In this document: positions 43,954 through 47,138 of the stretch, piece by piece | Layout of the letters: each line of letters opens with the position of its first letter | Position numbering within the stretch: position 1 is the first letter of the stretch | NCBI GenBank assembly: GCA_001512505.1 | Contig: LFSC01000042.1 | Span: forward strand, 1-47,138 | Source of the DNA: Clostridiaceae bacterium DTU079 | GTDB taxonomy: Bacteria; Bacillota; Clostridia; Acetivibrionales; Acetivibrionaceae | Direction of reading: 5' to 3' | DNA length: 47,138 bases | Made by a program: the position numbers and the translations under genes | Notes under the pieces: model-generated | Databases searched by the model: none | The model's input: the letters and a program-made list of their open reading frames with translations, nothing else | What the model was told of the DNA's origin: nothing

Positions 43954-45753
43954 ATGGAAGCAAGAGAGCAAATGAACATTGTAATCGTCGGTCATGTGGA
44001 CCATGGTAAGAGCACCGTCATAGGAAGACTGCTTGCAGATACCGACTCTCTTCCGGAGGGAAAGCTTGAGTCGGTTAAGGAGTTTTGCAGAAAGAATGCC
44101 AGACCCTTTGAATATGCATTTTTGCTGGATGCATTAAAGGATGAGCAGGCACAGGGTATTACCATTGATACTGCAAGATGCTTTTTCAAGACCGGAAAAA
44201 GGGACTATATTATTATCGACGCACCGGGACATGTGGAGTTTTTAAAGAACATGGTTACGGGAGCATCCCGGGCTGAAGCCGCCCTTTTGGTAGTAGACGC
44301 AAAGGAAGGTATAAAGGAAAATTCCAAACGCCACGGACATATTGTCTCCATGCTGGGAATAAAACAGGTGGTGGTTTTGGTGAATAAAATGGATTTGGTG
44401 GACTTTAGCAGGGAGGTTTATGAATCTATTGTCTCTGAATTCGGGGAATTTTTGAAAAAGGTTAACATAAAACCAATCAATTATATTCCGATAAGCGCCT
44501 TTAACGGAGACAATATTGCCCAAAAGTCTCAAAATACTTTGTGGTATGACGGCCCCACGGTTTTGGAACAGTTGGACGGGTTTGTGAATAAAAAGGAGAA
44601 TCGTCAGCTTCCGTTCCGTATGCCCGTACAGGACATATACAAATTTACCGAAGAAGGCGATGACCGAAGAATTGTGGCAGGCACAGTTGTAAGCGGCTCA
44701 ATCAGTGTGGGAGATGAGGTTGTATTTCTTCCTTCAAACAAGAGATCTGTAATAAACAGTATTGAGGGATTTAATGTAAAGCCTAGAAATACAGCTTATG
44801 CAGATGAAGCAATAGGGGTCACGCTTACAACACAAATTTATATAAAACCCGGGGAGCTTATGGTAAAAGCAAAGGAAAAGCAGCCGTCAGTGAGTTCTCG
44901 CTTTAGGGCGAACATATTCTGGGTTGGCAAGGCTCCTTTGATAAAAAGCAAAAACTATAAGTTGAAAATCGGTACGATGAAGATTGGGGTCAAGCTCATT
45001 GAAATATCCCATATCATTGATGCAGCGGAACTCAATGTTGACACCTTCAAAGACCAGGTGGAAAGGCATGATGTGGCGGAATGTATTTTTGAAACCTCAA
45101 AGCCTATTGCATATGATGTTATTTCCGAAATCGAGCAGACGGGAAGGTTTGTAATTGTCGACAACTATGAGATATCCGGCGGCGGAATCATTTTAGAGGC
45201 AGCTTTGGATACGGACAACAGCTTGCTTACCCACGTCAGGGAAAGAGAATTTTTGTGGGAGAAAAGCCTGATTTCTGCAAAGCAAAGGGAAAATGCCTAT
45301 GGACACAAGGCAAAGTTTATTGTGATTACTTCGGGAAACGAAGGAAAAGAAAAGGATATCCAGGATATCGGAAGACAATTGGAAGAGCGGCTTTTCAACA
45401 TGAAATACAAAGCATATTATCTTGGCGTTTCCAGTATTCTTCACGGGCTTGCGTCAGATGCGGCAAACGGCTATGAAGACAGAGACGAGCATATAAGGCA
45501 GATCGGAGAACTGGCAAGAATATTTACCGATTCGGGTCAAATATTCATCACCAGTATATTCAATCTCGATGATTATGAGGCCAAAAAGTTAAAACTTTTA
45601 AACCAGCCCAATGAAATCATAGTGGTCAACATAGGACAGACGCCTTTCAACGATTTTGTGCCAGATGCAAGCATAGAGGATGCAGAGGGCGCGGTTGAAG
45701 CTGTGTGTCAGCTGTTAAAACGTCAGGAAATCATACTGGAGTATTATATATAA
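43954..45753 (+). CDS. cysN: Sulfate adenylyltransferase large subunit CysN with a degenerate APS kinase domain
   Basis: A 599-residue protein. Residues 1-440 are the EF-Tu-like GTPase CysN: G1 GHVDHGKS (13-20), DAPGH (89-93), NKMD (144-147), then the beta-barrel domains. Residues about 451-595 align with APS kinase (CysC): [10 protein letters not shown] takes the place of DGDNVRHGL, and [28 protein letters not shown] keeps the CysC pattern. The P-loop position reads [11 protein letters not shown] and lacks GxxGxGKS/T, so APS kinase activity is probably lost. This fits an operon with an APS reductase. The domain may serve as a structural or regulatory part that binds APS. Confidence 0.92.
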   Translation: MEAREQMNIVIVGHVDHGKSTVIGRLLADTDSLPEGKLESVKEFCRKNARPFEYAFLLDALKDEQAQGITIDTARCFFKTGKRDYIIIDAPGHVEFLKNMVTGASRAEAALLVVDAKEGIKENSKRHGHIVSMLGIKQVVVLVNKMDLVDFSREVYESIVSEFGEFLKKVNIKPINYIPISAFNGDNIAQKSQNTLWYDGPTVLEQLDGFVNKKENRQLPFRMPVQDIYKFTEEGDDRRIVAGTVVSGSISVGDEVVFLPSNKRSVINSIEGFNVKPRNTAYADEAIGVTLTTQIYIKPGELMVKAKEKQPSVSSRFRANIFWVGKAPLIKSKNYKLKIGTMKIGVKLIEISHIIDAAELNVDTFKDQVERHDVAECIFETSKPIAYDVISEIEQTGRFVIVDNYEISGGGIILEAALDTDNSLLTHVREREFLWEKSLISAKQRENAYGHKAKFIVITSGNEGKEKDIQDIGRQLEERLFNMKYKAYYLGVSSILHGLASDAANGYEDRDEHIRQIGELARIFTDSGQIFITSIFNLDDYEAKKLKLLNQPNEIIVVNIGQTPFNDFVPDASIEDAEGAVEAVCQLLKRQEIILEYYI

Positions 45754-45772
45754 GGATATGGGGGTTTTATAA

Positions 45773-45982
45773 ATGACAATAAAAATAAACGGAAAGGATG
45801 TAACCTTGGAAAAAGAGGTTACGGTAAAAGAGCTATTGGAAGTCCAAAAAGTAGAAATGGCAGAATATGTTACGGTGCAGATAAATGACGAGATTTTGGA
45901 CAGAAAGGATTTTGAAACTTTGACGGTAAAAGAGGGCGACGTCGTGGAATTCCTTTATTACATGGGAGGCGGCGCAATATGA
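45773..45982 (+). CDS. ThiS/MoaD-like sulfur carrier protein with a C-terminal extension
   Basis: A 69-residue ubiquitin-like sulfur carrier (ThiS/MoaD fold; VTVKELLE, VTVQINDEILDRKDFETLTVKEGDVVEFLYYMGGG). Typical carriers end in Gly-Gly, but this one ends MGGGAI, so the last two residues must be removed before activation. Its stop overlaps the E1-like gene start (ATGA), and a JAMM peptidase gene follows. It closely follows the sulfate cluster, not thi genes, so a role in cysteine or methionine synthesis as thiocarboxylate donor is more likely than thiamine synthesis. Its ATG follows TATGGGGG. Confidence 0.88.
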   Translation: MTIKINGKDVTLEKEVTVKELLEVQKVEMAEYVTVQINDEILDRKDFETLTVKEGDVVEFLYYMGGGAI

Positions 45983-46791
45983 ACTTTACCAATGAGCAGA
46001 TGGAGAGATACTCCAGGCATATAATTTTAAAAGATGTTGGGGTGAAGGGTCAAAAAAAGCTTTTGGAGTCCAAGGTTTTAATTGTCGGAACAGGAGGGCT
46101 TGGAGCTCCGGCTGCGATGTTTTTGGCTGCTGCCGGGGTTGGGACAATTGGTCTTGTGGACTTTGATGCTGTGGAGCTTTCAAATCTTCAAAGGCAGATT
46201 ATTCACCTGACCAAGGATGTGGGAAAACCCAAGGTTATTTCGGGAAAGGAAACCATCAATGAAATGAATCCCGATGTGGATGTTGTTACATATAAAGAGT
46301 GGGTAAGTTCGGCCAATATAAAGGATATCATTCGTGACAGGGATTATGATTTTATTATAGACGGCACCGACAACTTTCCGGCAAAGTTTTTGATAAATGA
46401 TGCCTGTGTTCTAATGGAAAAACCCTTCTCCCATGCAGGGATTATAAGGTTTCAGGGTCAGACCATGACCTATGTTCCGGGCGAGGGACCATGTTATAGA
46501 TGTATATTTGAAAATCCTCCGCCACCGGATAAGGTTCCGACATGCAAACAGGCCGGTGTTTTGGGTGTAATGGGCGGAATTATCGGAACTGTTCAGGCAA
46601 CGGAAGCTATTAAATACATACTCGGTATTGGTGAATTGCTCACAGGATACCTTCTAACCTATGATGCGCTTGCCATGGAGTTTAGAAAGATTAAATTACC
46701 GAAGAACAAAAGGTGTCAGGTTTGCGGTGAAAATCCTACAATTAAAGAACTTATAGATTATGAGCAGGCTGTATGTGATTTGAAGTCTTGA
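45979..46791 (+). CDS. E1-like sulfur carrier adenylyltransferase (ThiF/MoeB family)
   Basis: A 270-residue enzyme that adenylates the C-terminus of the sulfur carrier so that it can become a thiocarboxylate. The Rossmann motif GTGGLG (37-42) is followed by DFDAVELSNLQRQ, DGTDNFPAKFLIND and the Cys at 189 (VPTCKQAGVLG). Zinc is held by C172-x2-C175 and C246-x2-C249. No rhodanese domain is present, so sulfide or a separate donor must supply sulfur. The gene begins inside the carrier gene stop. Assignment to ThiF, MoeB or an HcyF-like enzyme rests on context: sulfate assimilation genes upstream and JAMM downstream. Confidence 0.9.
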   Translation: MNFTNEQMERYSRHIILKDVGVKGQKKLLESKVLIVGTGGLGAPAAMFLAAAGVGTIGLVDFDAVELSNLQRQIIHLTKDVGKPKVISGKETINEMNPDVDVVTYKEWVSSANIKDIIRDRDYDFIIDGTDNFPAKFLINDACVLMEKPFSHAGIIRFQGQTMTYVPGEGPCYRCIFENPPPPDKVPTCKQAGVLGVMGGIIGTVQATEAIKYILGIGELLTGYLLTYDALAMEFRKIKLPKNKRCQVCGENPTIKELIDYEQAVCDLKS

Positions 46792-46812
46792 TGGGGTTGG
46801 AGGTGGCTTATT

Positions 46813-47138
46813 ATGATTGTTATGACAAAACAGCAGTACCGGGAGATACTTGAGCATTCGCGCAACGCTTTGCCCAATGAAGCCTGCGGGCTTTTGGGCG
46901 GAAGGATAGAAAACGGTGTCAAATATGTTGAGAGAGTTTATCCTCTAAGGAACGTAGATGAAAGCCCGGAGCATTTTTCCATGAACCCGAAGGAGCAGTT
47001 TGCGGCAGTTAAAGATATGAGAAACAACGGTTGGGAGCTTTTGGGCAACTTTCACAGCCATCCCGAAACACCATCGCGCCCGTCGGAGGAGGATATAAGG
47101 CTTGCCTTTGATCCGAAGGCAAGTTACTTGATATTATC
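46813..47138 (+). CDS. JAMM/MPN+ metalloprotease (M67 family), 3' end outside window
   Basis: The first 108 codons of a gene are visible, reading MIVMTKQQYREIL from an ATG behind GGAGGTGG. The zinc-protease signature is complete: the upstream Glu in PNEACGLLGG, then HSHPETPSRPSEED (HxHx7Sx2D). Bacterial JAMM proteins next to sulfur carriers trim the carrier's C-terminus or release cysteine from it. Here the preceding carrier ends GGGAI, so removal of Ala-Ile to expose glycine is a good guess. The rest of the gene and any following sulfhydrylase lie beyond the window. Confidence 0.9.
   Translation, partial: MIVMTKQQYREILEHSRNALPNEACGLLGGRIENGVKYVERVYPLRNVDESPEHFSMNPKEQFAAVKDMRNNGWELLGNFHSHPETPSRPSEEDIRLAFDPKASYLIL

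Noticed and set aside
1..47138. CRISPR array, prophage, insertion sequence or replication origin
   Set aside because: No regular spaced repeats, transposase, integrase or DnaA-box cluster were seen; the only mobile-looking items are the short palindromic repeats.

Overview
The window is about 47 kb of AT-rich, low-GC Gram-positive DNA. It is most likely Acetivibrio (Clostridium) thermocellus or a very close relative. The strongest clues are a CBM30/GH9/GH44/dockerin/PKD/CBM44 protein (the CelJ, Cel9D-Cel44A architecture) followed by a GH9-CBM3c-dockerin protein (CelQ architecture); both carry type I dockerins for a cellulosome. Shine-Dalgarno sites are strong, and TTG/GTG starts occur.

Layout. 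1-61 (-): end of a CAU-anticodon tRNA with its own promoter. 327-3453 (+): three tandem M42 aminopeptidase genes. 3662-8234 (+): hisC, a beta-CASP metallo-beta-lactamase RNase-like gene and a sodium/solute symporter. 8441-12580 (+): iorA-iorB-paaK-ACT, a 2-oxoacid/aryl-CoA operon, followed by rarA. 14074-16705 (-): feoA-feoB-Cys-rich membrane protein, with a short DtxR-type regulator (17124, +) upstream and three matching operator-like dyads between them. 17620-19554 (-): mtnP-mtnA, methylthioadenosine salvage. 19767: DksA/TraR-type zinc-finger protein. 21175-28819: celJ, broken by a one-base frameshift near 25474, and celQ. 29235: glnS. 31360-37757: hemA-sirC-hemC-cobA/hemD-hemB-hemL, glutamate to uroporphyrinogen III and precorrin-2/siroheme. 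38044-47138 (end): sulfate ABC transporter (sbp-cysT-cysW-cysA), APS reductase, sulfate adenylyltransferase (cysD, cysN), a ThiS-like sulfur carrier, its E1-like enzyme and the start of a JAMM peptidase.

How it fits together. The last two blocks form one theme: siroheme is the cofactor of assimilatory sulfite reductase, and the sulfate cluster takes sulfate to APS and sulfite. The sulfur carrier, E1 and JAMM trio suggests that the resulting sulfide enters cysteine or methionine as a protein thiocarboxylate. CysN carries a C-terminal domain that resembles APS kinase but lacks its P-loop, which fits a route that bypasses PAPS.

Also notable: a family of short palindromic repeats sits at gene 3' ends (13931, 35161, 37776, 41036), with a compensatory base change in its core hairpin; one copy encodes the last residues of CysW. 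Several genes are followed by small tandem duplications that include the stop codon. No CRISPR array, rRNA, transposase, prophage or replication origin was seen.
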